64,000 nt of DNA from contig JAZOTM010000014.1 of NCBI GenBank assembly GCA_045657625.1, forward strand, positions 1-64,000, read 5' to 3'. The notes below the pieces were generated by a model. It was not told the DNA's origin. It worked only from the letters and a program-made list of their open reading frames with translations, and did not search any database. The DNA is from JAZOTM01 sp045657625. Its GTDB lineage: Bacteria > Bacillota > Clostridia > Lachnospirales > Lachnospiraceae. Shown here one piece after another: positions 33,264 to 41,467 of this stretch. Positions within the stretch are counted from its first letter, which is position 1. Each line of letters begins with the position of its first letter. A program made the position numbers and the translations under genes.

Positions 33264-34538
33264 ATGTCACTTTTGATTCGTAATGGTCGGGTGTTGGATC
33301 CGGCTACCAGTACAGATGAGGTCTTGGATCTTTTTGTAAATGATGAAGGATACATCGCAAAAAGAGGCAAGAATTTACAGGAACAGGCAGACAAGGAATT
33401 GGATGCATCCAATTGTTTTGTAATGCCGGGACTCATTGATTTACATGAACACATGAGAGATCCGGGCCAGGAACACAAAGAGGACCTGATTACCGGTGCG
33501 ACAGCAGCTGCGAAGGGCGGATACACCACGATTTTGGCCATGCCAAATACAGTGCCTCCGGTGGACAATGCAGATATTGTAAATTATGTAAAAAACAAAT
33601 CAAAATTGGCACCCATTCATATATTGCAGGTTGGAACGGTGACCAAGGGAATGAAGGGAAAAGAACTTTCCGACATTCGCGGTATGGTGGAAGCCGGCAT
33701 TCCGGCCATTAGTGAGGACGGAAAATCCGTGATGGATACCGGACTATACAGAGACGCCATGAAGATTGCCAAGGAACTGGATATTCCGGTGTTGGCTCAC
33801 TGCGAGGATATTAATCTGGTGCAGGGTGGTGTCGTGAACGCAGATTCCAATGCGGATCGTATGAATTTGCCGGGAATCACCAATTCTGTCGAGGATGTTA
33901 TTGAGGCGAGGGATATTATGCTTTCTGCAGATACAGGTTGTCGTTTGCACCTGTGCCATTGCTCCACAGAGAATTCTTATTATTTGATGCAGAATGCAAA
34001 GAGAGGAAACTTACCGGTGACTGCGGAGGTTTGCCCTCATCACTTCACTTTAACTTCGGATGATATTGTAGAAGGAGACACCAATTACAAGATGAATCCT
34101 CCGATTCGAAGTGCAAAAGATCGAGAGATGCTTCGCAAGGGATTGCAGGACGGTACTTTTGACGTCATTGCAACCGACCATGCGCCTCATGCCTTTGATG
34201 AGAAAAATGATACAATGAAAAACGCGCCTTTTGGTATTATCGGAAGCGAAACAGCCGCTGCCCTTACCTATACAGAACTTGTAAAAACCGGCATTTTAAC
34301 CCCACTTCAAATGGTAGAAAAAATGAGTTATAATCCGGCAAAGGTGATTCGGTCTGACCGAGGAAGTCTGGCAGAAGGCAAACCTGCAGATATTGTGATT
34401 TTTGACCCGAATCGAGAATATACATTCTTGAAAGAGGACATTGTTTCTAAGAGTAAAAACACACCATTTATTGGTAGAACCCTGCAGGGTATGGTGCTTA
34501 CCACCATCGTAGACGGAAAAATTGTTTATCAAAAATAG
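33264..34538 (+). CDS. pyrC: Dihydroorotase PyrC
   Basis: A 424-residue class I dihydroorotase converting carbamoyl aspartate to dihydroorotate. Zinc ligands DLHEHMRDPG (the usual His-x-His sits here as HEH, near residue 60), the HCED segment near 175, HLCHCS near 230 and TDHAPH near 305 are visible. The motif MPNTVPPVDN is typical. Length fits the family. SD GAGGAAAGGAAGG precedes the ATG. It opens a contiguous pyr cluster (pyrC-F-K-D-E) with short gaps and overlaps, within the cytoplasmic UMP pathway. No PyrR attenuator is seen in the short upstream gap. Confidence 0.95.
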   Translation: MSLLIRNGRVLDPATSTDEVLDLFVNDEGYIAKRGKNLQEQADKELDASNCFVMPGLIDLHEHMRDPGQEHKEDLITGATAAAKGGYTTILAMPNTVPPVDNADIVNYVKNKSKLAPIHILQVGTVTKGMKGKELSDIRGMVEAGIPAISEDGKSVMDTGLYRDAMKIAKELDIPVLAHCEDINLVQGGVVNADSNADRMNLPGITNSVEDVIEARDIMLSADTGCRLHLCHCSTENSYYLMQNAKRGNLPVTAEVCPHHFTLTSDDIVEGDTNYKMNPPIRSAKDREMLRKGLQDGTFDVIATDHAPHAFDEKNDTMKNAPFGIIGSETAAALTYTELVKTGILTPLQMVEKMSYNPAKVIRSDRGSLAEGKPADIVIFDPNREYTFLKEDIVSKSKNTPFIGRTLQGMVLTTIVDGKIVYQK

Positions 34539-34565
34539 AAATAGAACAAAGGAAAGAGGTATCTT

Positions 34566-35486
34566 ATGATTCACAAACTTATTCAGGAAATTCAAAAGAA
34601 GGAAGCACCGATTGTGGTTGGACTTGATCCTATGCTTTCTTATATTCCGGAATTTATTCAAAAGAAGGCTTTTGAAGAATACGGGGAGACATTGGAAGGA
34701 GCCGCAGAGGCGATTTTCCAGTACAATAAAGGAATTGTGGACGCAGTAGCAGATTTAGTACCGGCAGTAAAACCACAGATTGCTATGTATGAGCAGTTTG
34801 GAATCCCGGGACTTTGTGCTTACAAGAAAACCATTGATTATTGTAAGGAAAAAGGTTTGGTAATCATAGGAGACGTAAAAAGAGGAGACATTGGCTCGAC
34901 CTCTACTGCATATGCTGTGGGCCACTTAGGAAAAGTACAGGTGGGTTCTAAAAAATATGCAGGCTTTGACGAAGACTTTGCAACAGTCAATCCTTATCTT
35001 GGAACAGATGGAATCAAGCCTTTTATCGATGTTTGCAAAGAGGAAAAGAAGGGAATCTTTATTTTAGTAAAGACCAGCAACCCAAGTAGTGGAGAATTCC
35101 AGGATCGCTTAATTGATGGAAAACCATTGTATGAGCATGTGGGAGAACAGGTAGCAAAATGGGGCGAAAGCTGCATGGGTGATACCTACAGCTATGTAGG
35201 AGCCGTAGTTGGTGCTACTTATCCGGAAATGGGAAAAGTGCTTCGTAAAGTGATGCCAAAATCCTTTATTTTGGTACCGGGTTATGGTGCACAGGGTGGT
35301 ACAGCCGCAGATTTGGCACCATTCTTCAACGAAGATGGATTAGGAGCAATTATCAACTCTTCAAGAGGTATTATTGCTGCTTATAAGAATGAAAAATACA
35401 GCCAGTTTGGAGAAGCCAACTATGCAGATGCTTCCCGCCAGGCAGTACTGGATATGAAGGCTGATTTGAAATCTGTTTTGGGATAA
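34566..35486 (+). CDS. pyrF: Orotidine 5'-phosphate decarboxylase PyrF, type 2
   Basis: A 306-residue OMP decarboxylase of the longer (type 2) subfamily. VVGLDPMLSYIPEF at the N-terminus, DVKRGDIGSTSTAYA with the catalytic Lys/Asp residues near residue 100, TVNPYLGTDG, LVKTSNPSSGE and VPGYGAQGG motifs identify it. It catalyses the last step to UMP. It lies between pyrC (27 bp gap) and pyrK (55 bp gap). No unusual feature. Confidence 0.95.
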   Translation: MIHKLIQEIQKKEAPIVVGLDPMLSYIPEFIQKKAFEEYGETLEGAAEAIFQYNKGIVDAVADLVPAVKPQIAMYEQFGIPGLCAYKKTIDYCKEKGLVIIGDVKRGDIGSTSTAYAVGHLGKVQVGSKKYAGFDEDFATVNPYLGTDGIKPFIDVCKEEKKGIFILVKTSNPSSGEFQDRLIDGKPLYEHVGEQVAKWGESCMGDTYSYVGAVVGATYPEMGKVLRKVMPKSFILVPGYGAQGGTAADLAPFFNEDGLGAIINSSRGIIAAYKNEKYSQFGEANYADASRQAVLDMKADLKSVLG

Positions 35487-35541
35487 TCTTTCAAGCAGAG
35501 CGTAGATTGAGAAAACCTGAGTAATAGTAAAGGATAAACAA

Positions 35542-36309
35542 ATGCAAGGAAAATTTGAAGAAATGGGAAAGGTGCTTTCCCAGAAGCAGATCGCAGAAGA
35601 TATCTTTGATTTGGTTGTGGAAACAAAGGACATTGCTTCTTTTGCAAAAGCCGGACAGTTTGTGAATTTATATTCCAAAGAAAAAAGTCAGTTGCTTCCG
35701 CGCCCAATCAGTATTTGTGAAATAGAAGGAAATACCCTTCGATTTGTATATCGAAGAATGGGAAAGGGAACCACAGAGTTTTCTGCTTTACAGCCGGGAG
35801 ATTCCATCAAATTGATGGGACCTCTTGGAAATGGATTCCCAGAATCTGAGAAAAAAGTATGGCTCATTGGTGGAGGAATTGGTATTCCGCCAATGTTGCA
35901 GTTGGCAAAGACCTTGGGAAGTGAAAATACCTGTGCAATTCTAGGATATCGCAAGGAACTGTTTTTGCTTTCTGCTTTTGAAAAAGTGACCAAGGTTTAT
36001 TATGCAACAGAAGATGGCAGTGCCGGTTCAAAGGGTACTGTGATCAATGCCATAGAGGACAATGCCTTAGAAGGGGATGTCATCATGGCTTGCGGTCCGA
36101 AGCCAATGCTTCGTGCTTTGAAAGAATATGCCCTTGCCCACAACATGGAATGTTATGTGTCCATGGAAGAACGTATGGCTTGTGGTGTAGGTGCCTGTCT
36201 TGGATGTGTTTGCAAGAGTGAACATGTCGATGATCATTCCAAGGTAAAAAATAAACGTGTCTGCAAGGACGGACCTGTGTTTGATGCAAGGGAGGTAGAC
36301 TTATCATGA
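35542..36309 (+). CDS. pyrK: Dihydroorotate dehydrogenase B, electron-transfer subunit PyrK
   Basis: A 255-residue ferredoxin-reductase-like protein that passes electrons from NADH via FAD and a [2Fe-2S] cluster to PyrD. FAD motif RPISICEIEG near residue 53 and NAD-binding GGGIGIPPMLQLAK near 110 are present. The cluster ligands lie in CGVGACLGCVC followed by VCKDGP (residues about 215-245). SD AAAGGA precedes the ATG by six bases. It overlaps pyrD by 4 bp, so the two subunits are made together. NAD-dependent type 1B oxidation is expected in an anaerobe. Confidence 0.95.
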   Translation: MQGKFEEMGKVLSQKQIAEDIFDLVVETKDIASFAKAGQFVNLYSKEKSQLLPRPISICEIEGNTLRFVYRRMGKGTTEFSALQPGDSIKLMGPLGNGFPESEKKVWLIGGGIGIPPMLQLAKTLGSENTCAILGYRKELFLLSAFEKVTKVYYATEDGSAGSKGTVINAIEDNALEGDVIMACGPKPMLRALKEYALAHNMECYVSMEERMACGVGACLGCVCKSEHVDDHSKVKNKRVCKDGPVFDAREVDLS

Positions 36310-37208
36310 ATTTATCCGTAGATTTTTGCGGCGTGAAAATGCAAAATCCCATTACCGTTGCTTCCGGAACCTTTGGAGCCGGAGAAGAGTATTCGGAATT
36401 TGTGGATTTGAATAAATTAGGTGCAGTCACCACGAAGGGTGTTGCAAATGTACCTTGGGAAGGAAATCCGGTACCTCGTGTGGCAGAAGTATATGGCGGT
36501 ATGTTAAATGCCATTGGATTGCAGAATCCTGGAATTGAAACATTTTGTAAAAGAGATATTCCGTTTTTAAAACAGTATCAGACAAAGATTATTGTGAATG
36601 TTTGCGGACATACAGAAAGCGAATATTGTGAAGTGGTAGAACGTTTGGCAGAGGAAGATGTGGATTTGTTGGAAATCAATATTTCTTGCCCGAATGTTAC
36701 GGAAGGCGGAATTGCCTTTGGTACCAACGCAAAGGGTGTGGAACACATCACTTCAGAGTTGAAAAAACGTGCAAAACAGCCGGTAATCATGAAACTCAGC
36801 CCCAACGTGACAGACATTACCGAAATGGCTCGTGCAGCAGAAGCCGGTGGAGCAGATGGCCTTTCTTTGATCAATACGTTGACCGGTATGAAGATTGATA
36901 TTGACCGCAGAAGTTTTGTGCTTGCCAATAAAACCGGAGGCATGAGCGGCCCGGCCGTACACCCAATCGCGGTACGTATGGTTTACCAGACTGCTCAGGC
37001 AGTCAAGATTCCGATTATCGGAATGGGTGGCATTTCTTCCGCAGAGGATGCCATTGAAATGATTTTGGCAGGAGCGACCATGGTTTCCGTGGGAACTGCG
37101 AATTTTATCCATCCAACCGTAACCATGGATATTTTAGCCGGCATCGAAGCTTACATGAAAAAGTACAATGTAAATGATATCAACGAATTAATCGGAGCAG
37201 TCAGATAA
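36306..37208 (+). CDS. pyrD: Dihydroorotate dehydrogenase catalytic subunit PyrD (class 1B)
   Basis: A 300-residue FMN TIM-barrel enzyme oxidising dihydroorotate to orotate. Class 1B features are the active-site Cys in EINISCPNVTEGG near residue 130 and the pairing with PyrK. Other motifs: NPITVASGTFG, KGVANVPWEGNP, LQNPGIE, KLSPNVTDI and GMGGISSAEDAIEM. It overlaps pyrK by 4 bp and is followed by pyrE after 10 bp. Length matches the family. Confidence 0.96.
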   Translation: MNLSVDFCGVKMQNPITVASGTFGAGEEYSEFVDLNKLGAVTTKGVANVPWEGNPVPRVAEVYGGMLNAIGLQNPGIETFCKRDIPFLKQYQTKIIVNVCGHTESEYCEVVERLAEEDVDLLEINISCPNVTEGGIAFGTNAKGVEHITSELKKRAKQPVIMKLSPNVTDITEMARAAEAGGADGLSLINTLTGMKIDIDRRSFVLANKTGGMSGPAVHPIAVRMVYQTAQAVKIPIIGMGGISSAEDAIEMILAGATMVSVGTANFIHPTVTMDILAGIEAYMKKYNVNDINELIGAVR

Positions 37209-37218
37209 GGAGAATAAG

Positions 37219-37896
37219 ATGGAACAGTATAAACAGGAATTTATTGAATTTATGGTAGAAAGCGATGTGTTGAAGTTTGGAGAATTCACTTTAAAGAGTG
37301 GAAGAAAATCTCCGTTCTTTATGAATGCAGGCGCTTATGTAACAGGTTCTCAGTTGCAGCGTTTAGGTGAGTATTATGCAACTGCCATCCATGAAAACTT
37401 CGGAGATGACTTTGATGTTTTATTTGGACCTGCATACAAGGGCATTCCACTTAGCGTTGTTACGGTTATGGCATATCATAAATTATATGGAAAAGAAATC
37501 CGTTACTGCAGCAACCGTAAGGAAGCAAAGGACCATGGAGATACCGGTATTTTACTTGGCAGCAAAATCAAAGACGGAGATCGTGTGATGATCATTGAGG
37601 ATGTTACCACTTCCGGAAAATCCATCGAAGAGACGTTCCCGATTATTAAGGCTCAGGGCGATGTGGAAATCAAAGGTTTGATGGTTTCTTTGAATCGTAT
37701 GGAAGTTGGCCTTGGCGGAAAAGTCAGCGCTTTAGATGAAATCAAAGAAAAATATGGTTTTGAAGCAAAAGCCATTGTGACCATGGAAGAAGTACAGGAG
37801 CATTTGTACAATCGTGAATGCATGGGAAAAGTTGTCATTGACGACAAAATCAAACAGGATTTAGAAGAATACTACAAGCAGTATGGAGTGAAATAA
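37219..37896 (+). CDS. pyrE: Orotate phosphoribosyltransferase PyrE
   Basis: A 225-residue type I phosphoribosyltransferase making OMP from orotate and PRPP. The KFGEFTLKSGRKSPFF substrate segment near residue 20, the GPAYKGIPLSV block near 72 and the PRPP-binding motif VMIIEDVTTSGKS near 123 are present. SD AAGGAG is at normal distance. Its stop overlaps the VanZ-like gene by one base. Its position at the end of the pyr genes is common in Clostridia. Confidence 0.96.
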   Translation: MEQYKQEFIEFMVESDVLKFGEFTLKSGRKSPFFMNAGAYVTGSQLQRLGEYYATAIHENFGDDFDVLFGPAYKGIPLSVVTVMAYHKLYGKEIRYCSNRKEAKDHGDTGILLGSKIKDGDRVMIIEDVTTSGKSIEETFPIIKAQGDVEIKGLMVSLNRMEVGLGGKVSALDEIKEKYGFEAKAIVTMEEVQEHLYNRECMGKVVIDDKIKQDLEEYYKQYGVK

Positions 37897-38351
37897 TGAA
37901 AAGAACAAAAGATTGGTATATTAAATTACTGATTTTTTTCATTTACCTTGCATTTCTATGTTATTTTCTCTTTTTTGCAGAAGCAATGGGGAGAACAGGA
38001 GCGAGCAGTGAATATCGATACAATCTGGTGCCCTTTAACGAAATTATTCGTTATGTACGATTCGCCGGAAGCATCGGATTCTCTGCGGTGTTTCTGAATC
38101 TGGAGGGGAATATTCTGGCGTTTATTCCCTTCGGATTTTTTTTGCCGGAATTATTTATAGCAAAACCGAAAATGTGGAAAACGATTTTAGGCACGGCATG
38201 TTTCAGTGCCTGTGTAGAACTGATTCAATTGCTTTCCAAGGTGGGCAGCTGTGATGTGGATGACGTGATTTTAAACACCTTAGGTGGCGTTTTCGGATAT
38301 CTTTTGTTTTTACTGATTGGTCAATTAAAAAAGAAAAAACAAAAACAGTAG
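37896..38351 (+). CDS. VanZ-like membrane protein
   Basis: A 151-residue membrane protein with four predicted helices and the VanZ-type motif NLEGNILAFIPFGFFLPE plus CVELIQLLSKVGSCDVDDVILNTLGGVFGYLL. VanZ of Tn1546 gives low-level teicoplanin resistance, but chromosomal VanZ-like proteins are widespread and mostly of unknown role. Start shares a base with the pyrE stop, so it is translationally coupled. No vancomycin-resistance genes are near it. C-terminus is lysine-rich. Confidence 0.87.
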   Translation: MKRTKDWYIKLLIFFIYLAFLCYFLFFAEAMGRTGASSEYRYNLVPFNEIIRYVRFAGSIGFSAVFLNLEGNILAFIPFGFFLPELFIAKPKMWKTILGTACFSACVELIQLLSKVGSCDVDDVILNTLGGVFGYLLFLLIGQLKKKKQKQ

Positions 38352-38360
38352 AGGTATTTT

Positions 38361-38684
38361 ATGTCAAAAAGACGTAGAAGAGGAAAATATAAGTTTACAG
38401 AAAAAACCATATCAAAACGAGGCATTTGCAGTTTGGTGCTGGAATCGGTTTCCTTCATCGGGATGATTGTATTTATCGTACGGGCGACCAATGCAGCAGG
38501 TACTTTGAGTGTCTATGCAGGGGTGTTTGCCATTTGCTTTTTGCTTTTGGCGATTACCGGCCTTGTGTTTGCAATCCATGCTTTGGCGGAGGAAGAAACC
38601 TTCCGAGGAATCCCGGTAGCAGGACTCATTTATGCGATTTTGATATGTCTCCTTTGGGTAGGAATATATATTTTAGGAATATAG
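38361..38684 (+). CDS. Small membrane protein, possibly DUF6142
   Basis: A 107-residue protein with a basic N-terminus (SKRRRRGKYKF) and three predicted membrane helices. The form (YKFTEKTISKRGICSLVLESVSFIGMI) recalls a clostridial family listed as DUF6142, but I am not certain. It lies nine bases after the VanZ-like gene and 13 bases before the M29-type peptidase, thus probably in the same transcript as pyrE. Role unknown. Confidence 0.72.
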   Translation: MSKRRRRGKYKFTEKTISKRGICSLVLESVSFIGMIVFIVRATNAAGTLSVYAGVFAICFLLLAITGLVFAIHALAEEETFRGIPVAGLIYAILICLLWVGIYILGI

Positions 38685-38697
38685 AAAGCGTGAAAAT

Positions 38698-40791
38698 ATG
38701 GGATATAAAGAGATTTATAGTGAAGGCAACGCAGAAGTAGAAGAACGTTTGCCTTTGATTTTGGAAAGAATCGAAGAAATTGGCGGGGAAGATGCCCCGA
38801 TGTTTTCCGAAGGGTTGCGCGCATATTTTAAAAAGCAAACCGACTTTATAAAGATGTGCGCCTATATTTTGGATTTGGAAAAGAAGGGCACATTGGCAAG
38901 CCGCAGTTTGGAAGAATGCCAAGAAATGAATCAAAAGCTTTACGAAGATATTCAGGGAGAAGCTTACGAACAGAGTTATACCAATCCGGTATATGCCAAG
39001 GAAATCTTAGGGGAAGTCTTTGGACCGTATCTTTGCTTTTTGGCTTCCGAACTTCGTGCGTTGATTCCGTATGCATTTGAAGGCAGAAGAAAGAACTTTA
39101 CCGTGTTCTGTGAATTGTTTGTACAGGTTTACGGTATTTTATTGGCAGACGAAGATGGTACTTTGGAGTCCAAGGAAAAGGAAGTACATGATGCCATTTA
39201 TTGGTTCTATCATGACTATAGCGAAATCTTTTCCGAAGAAGCAGTGCAGGATTTGGTAGATCCGGATTTGGATTTCTTTACGGATTTGGTAGCAAATGCG
39301 GATTTCACAGATTTGCGTTATTTGTATCAGACCGGTTTTTACATTTCTGACAACGAACTCAAAGTGGCAGAATATTTAAATGCCATGCCTGAGGAAGAGA
39401 TTCAGGCTATGGCGGATACAGTCACAGAAGGTTTCCGCATTGGGTTTGTACAGACAGGTAAAGATTTATCCAAAAAGAATTCGGCAGTCATTGAATATGC
39501 CGTTGGTTTTGAACGCATGGTTCGTGCAGTCATGAAGAACTTGGATAAACTGGGACTTCGCAGCACCATTTATAGAGAAGCAACCACTTCTTATCGTGGA
39601 CTGGGTGTGAGCAAACGTGGTGTTTACGGAAAATCTGTGAACATGCAGTATGAGTACGATCACAAAAACGACAGAGCCTTTTATTTGGATCACTCTTTCG
39701 TAGAACGCAGATTGGAAACCATGAAGTGTGCTTATGAAAAGTTCAAAGAAAAGGCATACAAACATGCAGGCCCGCTGGTTATTGAGACCTTTGGAGAAGT
39801 GGATTTTGATCCGGTAAATAAGCCGGAGGCAAGTCATTACAGCGATGAGCAGAATGCTTTAAATGTACGTATGGCTTCGGAACTTGGTCAGATTACCAAC
39901 CAGTATATCAAAGGGGAAGAGCGTAGCTTTACCATTATCGCTTATCCATTGCCATCTATTGGAGAGCAGTTCGATGCGATTTTCAAAGAGACCGTGAAGT
40001 TAAATACTTTGGATTACAAGCTGTATCAGGGGATTCAGCAGAAGATTATTGACACCTTAGATACCGGTGTGAAGGCACACGTGGTGGGAAGAGGTGTGAA
40101 CCATACGGACATTACCGTTTCTCTTTATCCATTAAAGAATCCGGAAAAAGAGACGATTTTTGAAAACTGCGTAGCAGACGTAAATATCCCGGTAGGGGAA
40201 GTCTTTACTTCTCCGGTTTTAAAGGATACCAACGGAGTATTAAATGTTTCCAAGGTTTATTTAAATGGATTGCAGTACTTGAATTTCACCATGAAGTTCC
40301 AGGACGGTATGGTGGTGGACTATACCTGTGACAACTTTGAAAAGGAAGAAGAAAACAAGGCATACATTTACGAAAACGTATTAATGCATCATGAAACCCT
40401 TCCAATTGGAGAATTTGCTATTGGAACCAACACCACCGCTTATAAAATGGCCAGAGATTTTGATGTCGCAGCCAAGCTTCCGATTTTGATTGCAGAAAAA
40501 ACAGGACCGCACTTTGCAGTGGGAGATACTTGTTATTCACAGGCAGAGGATACGGCAGTCTTTAATCCGGATGGAAAAGAAATCGTAGCAAGGGACAATG
40601 AAGTTTCCATCTTAAGAAAAACGGACGTAAGCAAAGCGTATGTAAATTGTCACACAGACATTACCATTCCTTATGATGAATTGGAATGCATCGAAGTCAT
40701 TCGTGCCGATGGAAGTCGGGTAGACATTATCCGTGATGGACGTTTTGTATTGCCGGGAACGGAAGAATTAAATAAAGCATTAGATTGTTAG
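38698..40791 (+). CDS. M29-type aminopeptidase with long N-terminal extension
   Basis: A 697-residue protein. The C-terminal half resembles M29 (AmpS/AmpT) metallo-aminopeptidases. The ligand set can be traced as Glu501 (PVGEVF), Glu572 (LPIGEF), His605 (GPHFAVGDTCY), Tyr613, His652 and Asp654 (NCHTD), in the same order as in the family. Around 280-300 residues precede the peptidase region, rich in acidic residues and without a domain I recognise; typical M29 enzymes have about 410 residues in total. No signal peptide. Weak SD only. It ends the pyr-linked transcript before the hairpin at 40811. It probably releases N-terminal amino acids from peptides in the cytoplasm. Confidence 0.8.
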   Translation: MGYKEIYSEGNAEVEERLPLILERIEEIGGEDAPMFSEGLRAYFKKQTDFIKMCAYILDLEKKGTLASRSLEECQEMNQKLYEDIQGEAYEQSYTNPVYAKEILGEVFGPYLCFLASELRALIPYAFEGRRKNFTVFCELFVQVYGILLADEDGTLESKEKEVHDAIYWFYHDYSEIFSEEAVQDLVDPDLDFFTDLVANADFTDLRYLYQTGFYISDNELKVAEYLNAMPEEEIQAMADTVTEGFRIGFVQTGKDLSKKNSAVIEYAVGFERMVRAVMKNLDKLGLRSTIYREATTSYRGLGVSKRGVYGKSVNMQYEYDHKNDRAFYLDHSFVERRLETMKCAYEKFKEKAYKHAGPLVIETFGEVDFDPVNKPEASHYSDEQNALNVRMASELGQITNQYIKGEERSFTIIAYPLPSIGEQFDAIFKETVKLNTLDYKLYQGIQQKIIDTLDTGVKAHVVGRGVNHTDITVSLYPLKNPEKETIFENCVADVNIPVGEVFTSPVLKDTNGVLNVSKVYLNGLQYLNFTMKFQDGMVVDYTCDNFEKEEENKAYIYENVLMHHETLPIGEFAIGTNTTAYKMARDFDVAAKLPILIAEKTGPHFAVGDTCYSQAEDTAVFNPDGKEIVARDNEVSILRKTDVSKAYVNCHTDITIPYDELECIEVIRADGSRVDIIRDGRFVLPGTEELNKALDC

Positions 40792-40810
40792 TAAAACTAA
40801 TGTTAAACAT

Positions 40811-40882
40811 CAGAATTATTAATTAGACTAATAACCTCGAAGTAGGTACAATGGTCTTGAATTAATAATTCTGATTTTTTTA
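40811..40882 (+). terminator. Nested hairpin terminator or purE leader
   Basis: Fourteen-bp perfect stem CAGAATTATTAATT (40811-40824) with AATTAATAATTCTG (40860-40873), followed by a T-run. Inside are AGAC/GTCT and ACCT/AGGT (40834-40847). It separates the pyr-linked unit from the pur operon. As no clear promoter lies between it and purE, it could also work as an attenuator. Confidence 0.7.
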
Positions 40883-40909
40883 TATGATAGGAAATTCTAC
40901 GGAATTTCC
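40875..40909. repeat. Short repeat related to 8070-8105
   Basis: The word TTTTTTTATAT-ATAGGAAATTC here is nearly identical to the one after the terminator at 8041, and again ends in a palindrome, GGAAATTC (40890-40897) with GAATTTCC (40902-40909). Confidence 0.5.
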
Positions 40910-40936
40910 ATTGAAAAAAGTACTTAGGAGGAACTT

Positions 40937-41440
40937 ATGGCAAAAGTAGGAATCGTAATGGGTAGTGACTCAGATATGCCGGTTATGGCTAAGGCGGCAG
41001 ATATGTTGGAAAAATTTGGTATTTCATATGAAATGCGTATTATTTCCGCACATAGAGAACCGGATGTATTTTACGAATATGCAAAAACCGCTGAGGAGAA
41101 TGGTATAGAAGTAATTATTGCAGGTGCCGGTATGGCAGCACACCTTCCGGGTATGTGTGCAGCAATTTTCCCAATGCCGGTTATTGGCATTCCTATGCAC
41201 ACCACATCTTTGGGAGGAAGAGATTCCTTGTATTCTATTGTGCAGATGCCATCAGGAATTCCTGTTGCTACAGTAGCAATCAACGGTGGAGCAAATGCAG
41301 GTATTTTAGCAGCAAAGATCCTTTCTGTAGGAGACAAGGATTTGAGAGACAAGGTAAAAGCTTATGCAGCAGAATTAAAGGCGCAGGTAGAAGCAAAAGA
41401 CCAGAGATTGCAAGAAGTAGGATATAAAGAATACAAATAA
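40937..41440 (+). CDS. purE: N5-carboxyaminoimidazole ribonucleotide mutase PurE
   Basis: A 167-residue class I PurE. GSDSDMPVM, SAHREPDV with the catalytic His, AGAGMAAHLPGM and LGGRDSLYSIVQMPSGIPVATVAINGG are diagnostic. Class I enzymes need PurK upstream, which is not in this window. SD AGGAGGAAC precedes the ATG. It opens the purE-M-N-D operon. No purine riboswitch is seen upstream. Confidence 0.96.
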   Translation: MAKVGIVMGSDSDMPVMAKAADMLEKFGISYEMRIISAHREPDVFYEYAKTAEENGIEVIIAGAGMAAHLPGMCAAIFPMPVIGIPMHTTSLGGRDSLYSIVQMPSGIPVATVAINGGANAGILAAKILSVGDKDLRDKVKAYAAELKAQVEAKDQRLQEVGYKEYK

Positions 41441-41467
41441 TGGGAAACCAAAGGTTGGAGGATAAAC

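Noticed and set aside
37896..38351. Vancomycin-resistance locus
   Set aside because: Only a VanZ-like protein is present, without vanHAX or vanRS; such proteins are common on chromosomes.
40792..40936. Purine riboswitch before purE
   Set aside because: The conserved loop sequences and P1-P3 layout are missing; only a terminator-like nested stem is seen.
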